A DNA stretch of 64,000 bases, taken from NCBI RefSeq assembly GCF_026212465.1, contig NC_080056.1:22761204-22825203 (forward strand), given 5' to 3'. Made by a program: the position numbers and the translations under genes. Source of the stretch: Amaranthus tricolor. Lineage: Eukaryota > Streptophyta > Magnoliopsida > Caryophyllales > Amaranthaceae. The notes beneath the pieces are model-generated. The model saw nothing but the letters and a program-made list of their open reading frames with translations, was not told the DNA's origin and made no database searches. Below, piece after piece: positions 26,801 through 38,978 of the stretch (positions are counted from its first letter, which is position 1; every line of letters begins with the position of its first letter).

Positions 26801-27138
26801 TAGATAATAATCAACGATGCATTAAAAATGACGACCCTTGTGGATTTACTCTTGTAGACTTAGCTCGTTTGCGTTATAGTGAGGAGCCATTCATACTAGC
26901 TACACAAGCCAAGCAAGTATTCTACATTGTCGACCCGTCTGATAAAAAATGGTCTATTGTTGTACTGGGAAAAAGAAGTATCCTTGGTATAGGTGATGTT
27001 GAGGATGAGGAAGAATATGATGCTTTTGAAGACTCCCCTCCCTTTATCTATCCAAAATCAGTGGATCAAGATGATGTAGATGATGTAGATGTTGGTTATA
27101 TGCGTGTAGATCACACGGAAGGAATACATTTGAATTAA
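23818..27138 (+). pseudogene. CACTA tnp2-type transposase, single frame with five stops
   Basis: From ATG 23818 to TAA 27136-27138 everything is in one frame (1107 codons) broken only by in-frame stops at 24028, 24055, 24283, 25612 and 26491; no frameshift is needed. Domain order: transposase-associated N-terminus (MTNDRSWMYG...EFIDGVLEF, residues 1-70), acidic linker, tnp2 core (CPRCGLSCYKR; LRLGLCTDGMNPF; ACPICIND; LDVMHIEKNVCDALLGTLMN, residues about 165-600), DUF4218-like (VRYAITELCSFFN; WCYPFERHMSVL, residues about 610-820) and DUF4216-like (YYGRVHEIWELDY; ARLRYSEEPFILATQ, residues about 965-1060). The start follows a good AG acceptor. A copy with these stops is not active. Confidence 0.92.
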
Positions 27139-27159
27139 GTGATTCACAAGGTATGAATT

Positions 27160-27265
27160 TAAAGCTTTTTAAAGTTTTTTTGGCACTTGGTTTGTTTCGC
27201 ATGAAACATTGCACATAACACTATTTGTTATATATTATTATGTTGAACGTATTAGAATTGTTTGT
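27160..27265 (+). repeat. Single degenerate satellite monomer between the two CACTA genes
   Basis: Contains GGCACTTGGTTTGTTTCGCA, ACATAACACTATTTGTTATA and TATTATTATGTTGAACG in the same order and orientation as the monomers at 28400-33540. It lies between the transposase stop and the first recognised exon of the second gene, as an isolated unit. Confidence 0.75.
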
Positions 27266-28231
27266 CATATTCTTAATATTACTTAGCTTATGTTCTAATA
27301 TATTTCTATTCATACTCTTTCAGGTACTGATATACAATGCATTTATTCAGAGACAAAATTGTCCCCGAGATTGAGACCTCGGATAATGAGCATCGTAGTA
27401 ATGACAGCGAAAAAGACCAAATTGTGAGATACAAGCGTATGGCTGAAGACGCTCCACCGATTGACAATGATTTTGAAACTGAAGACGCCCCACCAATGGA
27501 TGCTCTCACCACTACCAGTAAGAAAAGAAAAGGGCGAGGTCCTACAAAAAACCTCAAAGTCATAGAACCCATGCATTTGGAATACAATGCATTGGGTCAA
27601 CCCTGCGGAAAATGGCGTAGGCAATATGGAAAACAAGTGGGTCTATGTATCCGCAAGCTTTCCTTATTGCACGCATGGAACGAGGTTCCAGAGGGTTTGA
27701 AGAACTCTCTATGGCATGATACTGTGGTAAGCAACTTTACTATTTTTACTCATTTATTTTCATTTTAAAATTAATTTGATTGATAGTAATAAATATAAAT
27801 TTTTTTTGTAGAATCTTTTCCACATCGAGAGCAATGAGGACAAGAAGAATGTGTTTCTTTCAGCTGTTGCTGAAAGGTTCAGAGATTTCAAATCCAAGCT
27901 AGTAACTGGCTGGATTACGAAGAGCCGTGCTCGTACGACCAAAAAGGTCAAAACGGGAAACGAAGGTGGAAAGCAAGCACCTTCGAAGATGCCCTACGAA
28001 ATATGGGGTCATTTATCCTTATCTTTTGATTTTTAAAGTCACCTAATCTCTAATTTGTTGATTTTAAATTTGTGTTTGTAGTTTGCATTGGATACTTTTG
28101 ATCATTTGTCCTTTAACGAACACTGTGCACGTCTTCGACTCATTACAAAAATCTCAAAGCTCACCTCGCAACACAAGATTCAAAGCATTGTTGAATGCGT
28201 ACGTAATATTAAATATTTTACCAATTTAATT

Positions 28232-28241
28232 TAATTAAGTG

Positions 28242-28302
<61 letters not shown>
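28232..28302. repeat. (TA)n microsatellite in a CACTA intron
   Basis: About 35 uninterrupted TA units between the third and fourth visible exons of the second CACTA gene. Confidence 0.95.
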
Positions 28303-28307
<5 letters not shown>

Positions 28308-28399
28308 TATTACTTTTCCCATGCGTTTCAGCGCTATGAAAAGAGTGCGTGGACAAATGGGATCTACATCCAGAGCCACATATCAAAAATGGATAGCAA

Positions 28400-31300
28400 G
28401 AAAGGTACACAAATTCGATTTTATGCGTTTTTAAGCGTTTTTGTCAATTTCGCGCGTAAAGTAGGTCAAAATTGGTTTATTATGCACGAAACTTCGCACA
28501 CAACTATTTGGCATATATCATTGTGTTGAAATGGTTAGAATTGAAAATAATAGTCATATGCTAGAACTTAGGTGTTAAGTTGCGATTTTAAGAGTTTTTA
28601 AGCGTTTTTGTCAATTTCGCGCGTAAAGTAGGTCAAACTTGGTTTGTTATGCACGAGACTTGGAACACAACACTATTTGGCATATATTATTGTGTTGAAA
28701 TGGTTAAAATTGAAAATAATAGTCATATGCTAGAAATTAGGTGTTAAGTTGCGATTTTAAGGGTTTATAAGCGTTTTTGTCAATTTCGCGCGTAAAGTAG
28801 GTAAAACATGGTTTGTTATGCACGAAACATGGCACACAACACTATTTGGCATATATTATTGTGTTGAAATGGTTAGAATTGAAAATAATAGTCATATGCT
28901 AGACATTGGATGTTAAGTTGCGATTTTAAGGGTTTTTAAGCGTTTTTGTCAATTTCGCGCGTAAAGTAGCTCAAACTTTATTTGTTTTGCACGAAACTTG
29001 GCACACAATACTATTTGGCATATATTATTGTGTTGAAATGGTTAGAATTGAAAATAATAGCCATATTCTAGAAATTAGAAGTTAAGTTGCGATTTTATGG
29101 GTTTTTAAGCGTTTTTTTCAATTTCTCGCGTAAAGTACTTAAACTTGGTTTTGAAGCGAAACCGGGGCTGATTAAGGCCTTGGTTATGCAAGGATTAATG
29201 TTGTGTGTAAGCTTTGATTAATGACATAGTCAAAAACTACAAATGATCATGAAAATAACACGAAACAACCACAAACACTTAAACAAAATTCTGATCTAGC
29301 AAACTGTCGAGCAGCCCTCCTTCAGCTCAGCTTCTAGGAGTCCACGGGGATTGTTAGAATGGTTTGAGGACCTTGATAGCTAGATCCAAGTACCAAGATT
29401 CCATTTCCACTTTAGCCTAGGTCTGGGATGCATAGGTTTGGTCTCCACGTGTCGTGCATGGTGGTCTGGTCACTAGTTTGCTGCTGTGTCAATTTCGCGC
29501 GTAAAGTAGGTAAAACATGGTTTGTTATGCACGAAACTTGGCACACAACACTATTTGGCATATATTATTGTGTTGAAATGGTTAGAATTGAATATAATAG
29601 TCATATGCTAGAAATTAGAAGTTAAGTTGCAATTTTAAGGGTTTTAAGCGTTTTTGTCAATTTCGCGCGTAAAGTAGCTCAAACTTTGTTTGTTTTGCAC
29701 GAAACTTGTCACACAACACTATTTGGCATATATTATTGTGTTGAAATAGTTAGAATTTAAAATAATATCCATATGCTAGAAATTAGAAGTTAAGTTGCGA
29801 TTTTATGGGTTTTTAAGCATTTTTTTCAATTTCGCGCGTAAAGTACTCAAACTTGGTTTTGATGCGAAACCGGGGCTGATTAAGGTCTTGGTTATGCAAG
29901 GATTAATGTTGTGCATAAGATTTGTTTAATGACACAGTCAAAAACTACAAATGATCATGAAAAGAACACGAAACAACCACAAACACTTAAACAAAATTCT
30001 GATCTAGGAAACTGTCGAGCAGCCCTCCTTCAGCTCAGCTTCTAGGAGTCCACGGGGATTGTTAGAATGGGTTTAGGACCTTGATAGCTAGATTTAAGTA
30101 CCAAGATTCCATTTCCACTTTAGCCTAGGTCCTGGATGCATAGGTTTGGTCTCCACGTGTCGTGCAAGGTGGTTTGGTCACTAGCTTGCTGCTGTGTCAA
30201 TTTCACGCGTAAATTAGGTCAAACATGGTTTGTTATGCACGAAACTTGGCACACAACACTATTTGGAATATATTACTGTTTTTAAATGGTTGGAATTGAT
30301 AATAATAGTCATATGCTAGAAATTTGAAGTTAAGTTGCGATTTTAAGGGTTTTTAAGCGTTTTTTTCAATTTCGCGCATAAAGTAGCTCAAACTTTGTTT
30401 GTTTTGCACGAAACTTGGCACACAACACTATTTGGCATATATTATTGTGTTGAAATGATTAGAATTGAAAATAATAGCCATATGCTAGAAAATAGAAGTT
30501 AAGTTGCAATTTTATGGGTTTTTAAGCGTTTTTTTCAATTTCGCGCGTAAAGTACTCAAACTTGGTTTTGATACGAAACCGGGGCTGATTAAGGCCTTGG
30601 TTATGCAAGGATTAATGTTGTGTGTAAGCTTTGATTAATGAACCAGTCAAAAACTACAAATGATCATGAAAAGAACACGAAACAACAACAAACACTTAAA
30701 CAAAATTCTAATCTAGAAAACTGTCGAGCAGCCCTCCTTCAGCTGAACTTCTAGGAGTCCACAGGGATTGTTAGAATGGTTTTATGACCTTGATAGCTAG
30801 ATCCATGTACCAAGATTCATTTTCCACTTTAGCCTAGGTCCTGGATGGATAGGTTTGGTCTCCACGTGTCGTGCAAGGTGGTCTTGTCACTAGTTTGCTG
30901 CTGTGTCAATTTCGCGCGTAAAGTAGGTCAAACATGGTTTGTTATGCACGAAATTTGGCACACAACACTATTTGGCATATATTATTGTTTTGAAATGGTT
31001 AGAATTGATAATAATAGTCATATGCAAGAAATTAGAAGTTAAGTTGCGATTTTAAGGGTTTTAACGCGTTTTTGTCAATTTTGCGCGTAAAGTAGCTCAA
31101 ACTTTGTTTGTTATGCACGAAACTTGGCACACAACACTATTTGGCATATATTATTGTGTTGAAATGTTTAGAATTTAAAATAATAGCCATATGCTAGAAA
31201 TTAGAAGTTAAGTTGCGAATTTATGGGTTTTTAAGCGTTTTTTTCAATTTCGCGCGTAAAGTACTCAAACTTGGTTTTGATGCGAAACCGGGGCTGATTA

Positions 31301-33540
31301 AGGCCTTGGTTATGCAAGGATTAATGTTGTGCGTAAGCTTTGATTAATGACACAGTCAGAAACTACAAATGATCATGAAAAGAACACGAAACAACCACAA
31401 ACACTTAAACAAAATTCTTATCTAGCAAACTGTCGAGCAGCCCTCCTTCAACTCAGCTTCTAGGAGTCCACGGGGATTTTTAGAATGGTTTTAGGACCTT
31501 GATAGCTAGATCCAAGTACCAAGATTCTATTTCCACTTTAGCCTAGGTCTTGGATGCATAGGTTTGGTCTCCACGTGTCGTGGATGGTGGTCTGGTCACT
31601 AGTTTGCTGCTGTGTCAATTTCGCGCGTAAAGTAGGTAAAACATGGTTTGTTATGCACGAAACTTGGCACACAAAACTATTTGGAATATATTATTGTGTT
31701 GAAATGGTTAGAATTGAATATAATAGTCATATGCTAGAAATTAGAAGTTAAGTTGCGATTTTAAGGGTTTTTAAGCGTTTTTGTCAATTTCGCGCGTAAA
31801 GTAGCTCAAACTTTGTTTGTTTTGCACGAAACTTGTCACACAACACTATTTGGCATATATTGTTGTGTTGAAATAGTTAGAATTTAAAATAATATAGATA
31901 AGCTAGAAATTAGAAGTTAAGTTGCGATTTTATGGGTTTTTAAGCATTTTTTTCAATTTCGCGCGTAAAGTACTCAAACTTGGTTTTTATGCGAAACCGG
32001 GGCGGATTAAGGTCTTGGTTATGCAAGGATTAATGTTGTGCGTAAGATTTGATTAATGACACAGTCAAAAACTACAAATGATCATGAAAAGAACACGAAA
32101 CAACCACAAACACTTAAACAAAATTCTGATCTTGGAAACTGTCGAGCAGCCCTCCTTCAGCTCAGCTTCTAGGAGTCCACGGGGATTGTTAGAATGGTTT
32201 TAGGACCTTGATAGCTAGATCCAAGTACCAAGATTCCATTTCCACTTTAGCCAAGGTTCTGGATGCATAGGTTTGGTCTCCACGTGTCGTGCAAGGTGGT
32301 TTGGTCACTAGCTTGCTGCTGTGTCAATTTCACGCGTAAAGTAGGTCAAACATGGTTTGTTATGCACGAAACTTGGCACACAACACTATTTGGAATATAT
32401 TACTGTTTTTAAATGGTTGGAATTGATAATAATAGTCATATGCTAGAAATTAGAAGTTACGTTGCGATTTTAAGGGTTTTTAAGCGTTTTTGTCAATTTC
32501 GCGCGTAAAGTAGCTCAAACTTTGTTTGTTTTGCATGAAACTTGTCACACAACACTATTTGGCATATATTATTGTGTTGAAATAGTTAGAATTTAAAATA
32601 ATATCCATATGCTAGAAATTAGAAGTTAAGTTGCGATTTTATGGGTTTTTAAACATTTTTTTCAATTTCGCGCGTAAAGTACTCAAACTTGGTTTTGATA
32701 CGAAACCGGGGCTGATTAAGGCCTTGGTTATGCAAGGATTAATTTTGTGTGTAAGCTTTGATTAATGAACCAGTCAAAAACTACAAATGATCATGAAAAG
32801 AACACGAAACAACCACAAACACTTAAACAAAATTCTGATCTAGGAAACTGTCGAACAGCCCTCCTTCAGCTCAGCTTCTAGGAGTCCACGGGGATTGTTA
32901 GAATGGTTTTAGGACCTTGATAGCTAGATCCAAGTACCAAGATTCCATTTCCACTTTAGCCTAGGTCCTGGATGCATAGGTTTGGTCTCCACGTGTCGTG
33001 CATGGTGGTCTGGTCACTAGTTTGCTGCTGTGTCAATTTTGCGCGTAAAGTAGGTAAAACATGGTTTGTTATGCACGAAAATTGGCACACAACACTATTT
33101 GGCATATATTATTGTGTTGAAATGGTTAGAATTGAAAATAATAGTCATATGCTAGAAATTAGAAGTTAAGTTGCGATTTTAAGGGTTTTTAAGCGTTTTT
33201 GTCAATTTCGCGCGTAAAGTAGCTCAAACATTGTTTGTTATGCACGAAACTTGGCACACAACACTATTGGGCATATATTATTGTGTTGAAATGGTTAGAA
33301 TTGAAAATAATAGTCATATGCTAGAAATTAGGTATTAAGTTGCGATTTTAAGGTTTTTAAGTGTTTTTGTCAATTTCGCGCGTAAAGTAGCTCAAACTTT
33401 GTTTGTTTTGCACGAAACTTGGCACACAACACTATTTGGTATATATTATTGTGTAGATGTTGTTAGAATTGAAAATCATAGTCATATTCTAGAAATTAGA
33501 AGTTAAGTTGTGACTTTATGCGTTTTTAACCGTTTTTGAC
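28400..33540 (+). repeat. CACTA-internal satellite array, ~169-bp monomers
   Basis: Starts right after the exon ending near 28404 and ends before the acceptor at 33561. TCAATTTCGCGCGTAAAGTA marks monomers at 28444, 28611, 28780, 28949 and 29118, steps of 167-169 bp. Plain monomers occur at both ends (28400-29150 and 33030-33540); the centre is a higher-order array. The same family, inverted, forms 1-1812. Short conserved frames here (starting MHRFGLHVSC) merely repeat with the array. Confidence 0.95.
29150..33030 (+). repeat. 709-bp higher-order repeat, six units, inside the satellite
   Basis: The landmark GAAACCGGGGCTGATTAAGG occurs near 29161, 29869, 30578, 31287, 31996 and 32705, steps of 708-709 bp. 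Each unit has about two satellite monomers plus about 355 bp of unrelated sequence containing CGAGCAGCCCTCCTTCAGCT and GGTTTGGTCTCCACGTGTCG. The units are very similar to each other, implying recent amplification by unequal exchange. I do not recognise the origin of the 355-bp insert. Confidence 0.93.
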
Positions 33541-33914
33541 ACTAACATCTATTTTCTCTTAGTGCTTTCAACAACCTTCTTCTTCCGTTGACTGCGGCTA
33601 CTACGCGCTGAAGTATATGGACGATATTATAAAATCCGTGAAGGACTTTGGAGTCGAAAATATAGATGCCGTAAGTATTTGTTACGATCTTAATTAAATA
33701 TATTATTGGTAAAATCTAATGTTTCTATATTAATCTTTTATTTATATATTATATATAGGTTTTAAACGACATTCCGAGGGAAACACGCCCTTTGAGAAGT
33801 GAAGAGATGCGCGAATTAAACGACAAGATTGCCCCGTATCTTGCTAATATTTGTCCTTGATAAATTGTAATTAGTATAGATTATTTTTTATACTTTAATG
33901 TATATTAATATATA

Positions 33915-34067
<153 letters not shown>

Positions 34068-34194
34068 GTACATAATATTATATTATATATACGAGCGAGA
34101 GTTTATTATTACAAAGAGATTATTGTTGATTATCTGTGATTATCATTGGATTATTATAACGATAAAACGGAAAAAAGAAAAAAAAAATTGAAGT

Positions 34195-34440
34195 ATTTGC
34201 TGCTGTTTTTGCCCCTGACCGCAGCAAATAACCCACCATATTTGCTGCGGTTTTTCCCCCTAACCGCAGCAAATAACGCACCATATTTGCTGCGGTTTTT
34301 GCCCCTGACCGCAGCAAATAATGCCCTTATTTGCTGCGGTTTTGAACCGCAGCATTTAAAGTAGGCTATTTGCTGCTATCACTATTGCTGGGGGCCAAAA
34401 CCGCAGCAAATAAGGGCAAAAAAACCGCAGCAATTGATGT
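34195..34440. repeat. Right subterminal hairpin repeats of the CACTA element
   Basis: Four to five successive hairpins of TTTGCTGCGGT, a 12-16-bp loop, and ACCGCAGCAAATAA. They mirror the left subterminal region. Confidence 0.9.
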
Positions 34441-34454
34441 TTTTTCCACTAGTG

Positions 34455-34775
34455 ATGGCTAGAAATCAAGGTAAGGGTAAAGGGTATTTTAGAGGGTTAT
34501 TGAGCGGCAATAGATCTAGGCCAAATTTACTGAGAAGGGATCCCCATGAGAGGGGGGTTACGGGATCTGCAAGGCGAGCAAGGCAAGAACAGGCGGCCAT
34601 ACATAGTCAGGTCCAACATTCAAGTACCCTAGAGCAAGTGCGTAGTTGCTTTGAGCGCCAGAGTAGCCTACATAGTCATACGGTCGGCTCAGGTGATGAT
34701 GATGCTGATATGTATTTAGATGATCTTAGAGAGTTCTTTGCCGAATGGCAAGATTGTAGAGGGCGCAGCCCTTAA
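34455..34775 (+). CDS. Uncharacterised 106-aa ORF of the OTU-type MULE, CACTA inserted at its ATG
   Basis: The product starts MARNQGKGKGYFRGLLSGNR; the first half is basic (RRDPHERG, SARRARQEQ) and the C-terminus acidic (SGDDDADMYLDDLREFFAEW). The frame is intact. Before the CACTA insertion the ATG followed TTGTAGTAA, so TTGTAG at 21611-21617 can be an intron acceptor; a donor-like GAG|GTAATTTTTA near 20960 would give an upstream untranslated exon next to the left TIR. The gene converges on the transposase gene, like the second gene of MuDR, though I see no homology to mudrB. No known domain is recognised. Confidence 0.55.
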   Translation: MARNQGKGKGYFRGLLSGNRSRPNLLRRDPHERGVTGSARRARQEQAAIHSQVQHSSTLEQVRSCFERQSSLHSHTVGSGDDDADMYLDDLREFFAEWQDCRGRSP

Positions 34776-36186
34776 TAGACATTTGAGGATTTTGTAATGA
34801 ATGAACAATTTCTTTTTTATCTGTATAGATCAACAACTTTTTTTGTTACGTGTTGCGTTTGAATCACTTACACATTTATTGACTAAATTAATCATGCAAT
34901 GAATACTATAAATATAATTATTACAATGCATAGAATTATAAAAATGATAACACTGTATATAAACAGTACAATAAACACTATGGAGTATCTAAATTGACCG
35001 CGTCTTCGGCGATGTTATTATGCTGTTGTCGTTGTACGCTGCACATTCTATTCCAAAGTGATATCTTGTTACGATACTGTCTTTCCAGATCTGCACATGA
35101 ATTGTTTGCTGCTGCTCTCCAATTTTGTTGGACTGGCGGCAGTGGAGATGAATCATCGTTCATTAAAAGCTGAACATAATGATTCCCGTTTACCCAAAGA
35201 ATATGTATCAGTTTATTTACGCCATGCGTTCCCCCTGGTCTTCTTAAAGGAAGCAATAAACAATTTTACATTGGATGACCATTCGCAGAGCCATAATACG
35301 CAATTGCTATGTTTAGAAACGTTGCTGTAGATTATAGTGTTGTCATTTCCGACCAGTGAGCGTACGAAGCAGGTCCTTTATTGTGGGCACCAATTCTGAA
35401 TATAGCTTCCTCCACCAAATCTTCTGATAGATATACGCGTGCATATTGTTCTCTATGCGTTTCCATTTCCAAACTCATTGCACGTCGTAACAGAGGCCAT
35501 GCTTCCTCACCCCCTAACTCTGTGGCGGCAATAGCTCTAAATCCACAATTACCGTCACCTATAACATCAATCCAATCAAATAGATATGGCGGAAGAATAA
35601 ATGGAATGTGATCTGGTCACGGAAAAACTGAAAAATCACGACCTGCTGCACCATCTGAAAAAATAACAATATATTAATATCATTCAATTGATATAAAACA
35701 TATAAGATTATTTGAAAAGAAATAAGGGTACTAGATAAGTTGCAACTGAAGTTAATTCCAACTGACGATTGATGCGTCCGGCTGCTAGATCTATCACTGG
35801 ATCTCCCGCGTGATGAAGATCTTGATCCGCGACCCCTTAAGGATGATCTATTGTACTCAAACGCACTTTTGTTTCTCCTCAAGGTTCTGCTTGTCATTGG
35901 TCTTCCTTTCCTCGGTGGAATTGCTTGTGGCTCAAGTATATCGTTACCATCGGGGTGTAGTTAATTTTCAAGTACCTGAGACACGCGTCGTACAAATGAA
36001 GGGTCGGATTTTAAAACTTCATCCACCAACGATTAAAAGTACTCTTTATCATCGGCGTTTGCGTGCTGTACTGCTTCGTTGGCGTCTTCTTCTGCATCTA
36101 AGTACTTTAACGTTTTCCAAAATGGATGTATATCGTCCAAGTACAAAGCACCATGAGACCTAATAGACAAGTAACAGTAACACGCG

Positions 36187-36286
36187 CATGGTAATCCGTG
36201 GGTTTTTTGAATGACACAACCGCATTTTTCTAAAAGACAACTGCCAGGTTTAACATCCATGGTAATCCGTGGGTTTTTTGAATGAC
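36187..36286. repeat. Exact 29-bp direct repeat in the SWIM-finger region
   Basis: CATGGTAATCCGTGGGTTTT plus TTGAATGAC occurs at 36187-36215 and again at 36258-36286, offset 71 bp. Because 71 is not a multiple of three, the two copies are read in different frames, one of them encoding part of KTHGLPC. Confidence 0.9.
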
Positions 36287-36841
36287 TCAATTGTTCCAAG
36301 GCAAATATAGAAACATGACGATACAACGGTCTTAGAAAATTAAGTCGCGACGTCCTTGAAATGGAATTCTTAGATTCCTCAAGAGCTTGTCTTATTCTCG
36401 ATTGTTGATTCGTTATTTGTGCGTGTGCCCTTTTAAAGAGCGTATCGAATGAGCTATTACCGCTACCCAAGTAGTACTTGAAGGAAGAGTGTTGGCTTTC
36501 AACTCTACTGGTAGTCTGGTTACCTAAGTGCAAATAATCATTCGTCCACGCACGCACAAATTTCTCTTTGTAAAGAAACCATGTTCCAGCCAAATATCGC
36601 ACGACGCTCCGGTTCCTAGCCGACCAAGTGGACACAATCCCTTCCCATCTGTTTTCAAAATCTGCGATCGTCAGACTGTTAACCAAGGGGTTCCATTTTG
36701 TTTGCCCGAATATCTGCCCCTGTTGATTTTTCTTGCCGCCACACAATTTATCGACCCTGTTCTCCACGTCATTGCCAATATGCCATACGCATAATAGATG
36801 TCGTAGATTTGCATTAAACATAAATTTAAAATTAATTGAGA

Positions 36842-36970
<129 letters not shown>

Positions 36971-38215
36971 TCGACGATAATTAATAATTAAAACCTGTTT
37001 ACCTGGAAAGACAGCATGAATAGCTGCAGACAAACCCTCATCCCGATTCGTTACGATTACATCGGGCGTCTGGACTCTGCCGTAAATATCCTTCAACCTC
37101 TCCAACACCCAAGAATAAGACACAACCACCTCATCTCGCATCAAACAGAACGCAACCAAGAAATTATGATTCATTGGCGTCATTCCAATGATTTCGCAAA
37201 GGGGCCACTTTTGCTTATTCGTTTTGTACGTTGTGTCTATCAACACAACATGGGGCCACGAACGTAGCATCTGGATAGATTTGGATTCGCAATCAATAAT
37301 CTATTCAACTGACCCTCACTATCTAAGTCTGTCCAAACTACATAATTATGCTCCGTGGCCATATACAGACAGTGTTGAAGAGGAGTCCTACCATCCATCT
37401 CTTCTCTCCTGATTGACTGTCTGACATTGTAAATTTGATTCATACTAGCATAAAAATGAGGAAAATTTCTTCTAATTGAAGACATTATAAACGCTGGTTG
37501 CATGCCAGCTGCACTTAGATCTCGTATGTGCTGCCTGATATCGACAGTCATCCTATTTACTCTTATTTGACCATCTCTGTACATGAAGAACGGGTGGTTA
37601 TGTCTTCCTTTTTCACCAGGAAACACTCTAACCGTCCAAGGTCTTTCCTCTGGGTTACGACTAGTTCCTAAAATCATAAATTTACACCCACAACCCCTAC
37701 TTTTGGAACCAGGTCGGGCAGCATTGTCTAAGTTATGCAAATCACCCCTTCTATTATCGTAGCGGTGACATCTTAAGTACAGACTCCCTCTAGAACGTCC
37801 TTTTTTTTATATGAAACACGTGTAAATTGAAAACCAATTGTTACTGCTATCTCATTAGCCCAAGCACGTAAATCATCTACAGAATCAATTTCTCTATCGG
37901 TAACAAATCTATCAGAATAATCTACATTATCCCCTAAATTTTCAAAGTCCTGCAAATAATAATTATAATAACATTATCATAATATATCAAAATAATAATA
38001 ACTTCAAAAATAATTATAAAAAATAAGAAGAATTAATTTTTCAATAAAATAATTAAAATAAAATAACATTATCATAGCACAATAATACATTAATATAAAA
38101 TAATATATTACAACATTTATGAAATAAAAATAACTTAAAAAATAATTTAATTAAACAAAATAAATTTTATAATTCGAAGTTCAAACAAATAAAAAAAAAT
38201 TTAAAAAAATTCTAA

Positions 38216-38300
38216 TCGCACAAAAAGTGCGCTCCACCTAGGTCCAGTTGAACTTTTTGTGCGACTCATCCTAGGCACAGTCGCACTTTTTGTGCGACTG
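38216..38300. repeat. GTCGC/GCGAC palindrome cluster (right inner copy 1)
   Basis: Arms TCGCACAAAAAGTGCG and TCGCACTTTTTGTGCGAC surround CACCTAGGT. It lies in the first intron of the transposase gene. Confidence 0.88.
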
Positions 38301-38498
38301 GTTATATTTTTTTATTTTTTTTTTAAATTTTCGAAATTTTAATATTCAATACTACTACACTACTTATTATAAAAACATGATCATAATATAATAAATTAAA
38401 ATATAATAATTGACAACAACTTAAACAATAAATTAATTACATGTAAGATATTTTAAATTTCGAAATTCAAAAACACAAAAAAAAATTTTTATTTGTCA

Positions 38499-38580
38499 CA
38501 GTCGCACAAACCAGTCGCACAAAATGTGCGACTCAGCCTAGGTCCAGTCACACTTTTTGTGCGACTGATTTGTGCGACTG
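38499..38580. repeat. GTCGC/GCGAC palindrome cluster (right inner copy 2)
   Basis: CAGTCGCACAAACCAGTCGC, then GCCTAGGTCCAG, then CACACTTTTTGTGCGACTG with a further TTTGTGCGACTG. Also in the first intron, about 50 bp from the donor site. Confidence 0.88.
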
Positions 38581-38874
38581 CTTCCCAATTTTTTTTTTCA
38601 AGACAAAAATCGAACCGGTAAATTACTTACCGAATCGTTATCAAGCTCGTCTTGGTATGCCATTGATGTTCGATGTAGAATTCTAGCTTGTTTAAGTTAA
38701 CGTAGTGTTTTTAGAGAGTTTTTAGAGAGAAAGTACCGTGTTTGAATTCTAATATACTACAATAACGCCTCAGAAAATTCAATATAAATAGAGTTCCGAT
38801 AATAATGTTATTAAGCGATAACAGTGTTACTAAGTGCCATTTACATTTGTTCAACATTTTTTAAGTGAAGTGGC

Positions 38875-38969
38875 ATTTTTGTAATTTTTTAAAGTTCAGG
38901 GGTAATATCATAATTTCAATAGAGGGGGGTGGCGATAAAATGAAAAAGGTGCAACAAATAGTAATTCCC
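38875..38969 (-). repeat. Right TIR of the OTU-type MULE
   Basis: Inverse partner of 20716-20810. The outermost bases read inward are GGGAATTACTATTTG. The transposase ATG lies 306 bp inside this end. Confidence 0.88.
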
Positions 38970-38978
38970 TTTTTCATT

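Larger units (their letters stand above)
27325..33860 (+). pseudogene. Second CACTA gene ending in a partial Ulp1 (C48) cysteine-protease domain
   Basis: Visible exons: 27337-27726 (130 codons, acidic then Lys-rich; LRKLSLLHAWNEVP-like region), 27812 to about 28007 (NLFHIESNEDKKNVF), 28082-28198 (FALDTFDHLSFNEHC), 28332 to about 28404, then across the satellite array 33563-33670 and 33759-33860. The last two join in phase. They contain QQPSSSVDCGYYALKYMDDI, matching the Gln and Cys region of Ulp1-like SUMO proteases, which plant CACTA elements often carry. The His/Asp half of the active site is not seen. Joins between exons 2 and 4 do not give one clean frame, so the gene looks broken. Confidence 0.7.

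Noticed and set aside
28400..33540. CRISPR-like array or conserved small protein family (several 65-aa frames starting MHRFGLHVSC)
   Set aside because: This is a plant nuclear satellite with contiguous 169-bp and 709-bp periods and no spacers; the frames repeat only because the DNA repeats.
34120..34364. Open frames on both strands with repeated LTAANN/GAKTAANM
   Set aside because: Created by the CACTA subterminal hairpin repeats.
35058..35611. Two plus-strand frames of 76-90 codons
   Set aside because: Antisense shadows of the OTU exons, which carry recognisable catalytic motifs on the minus strand.
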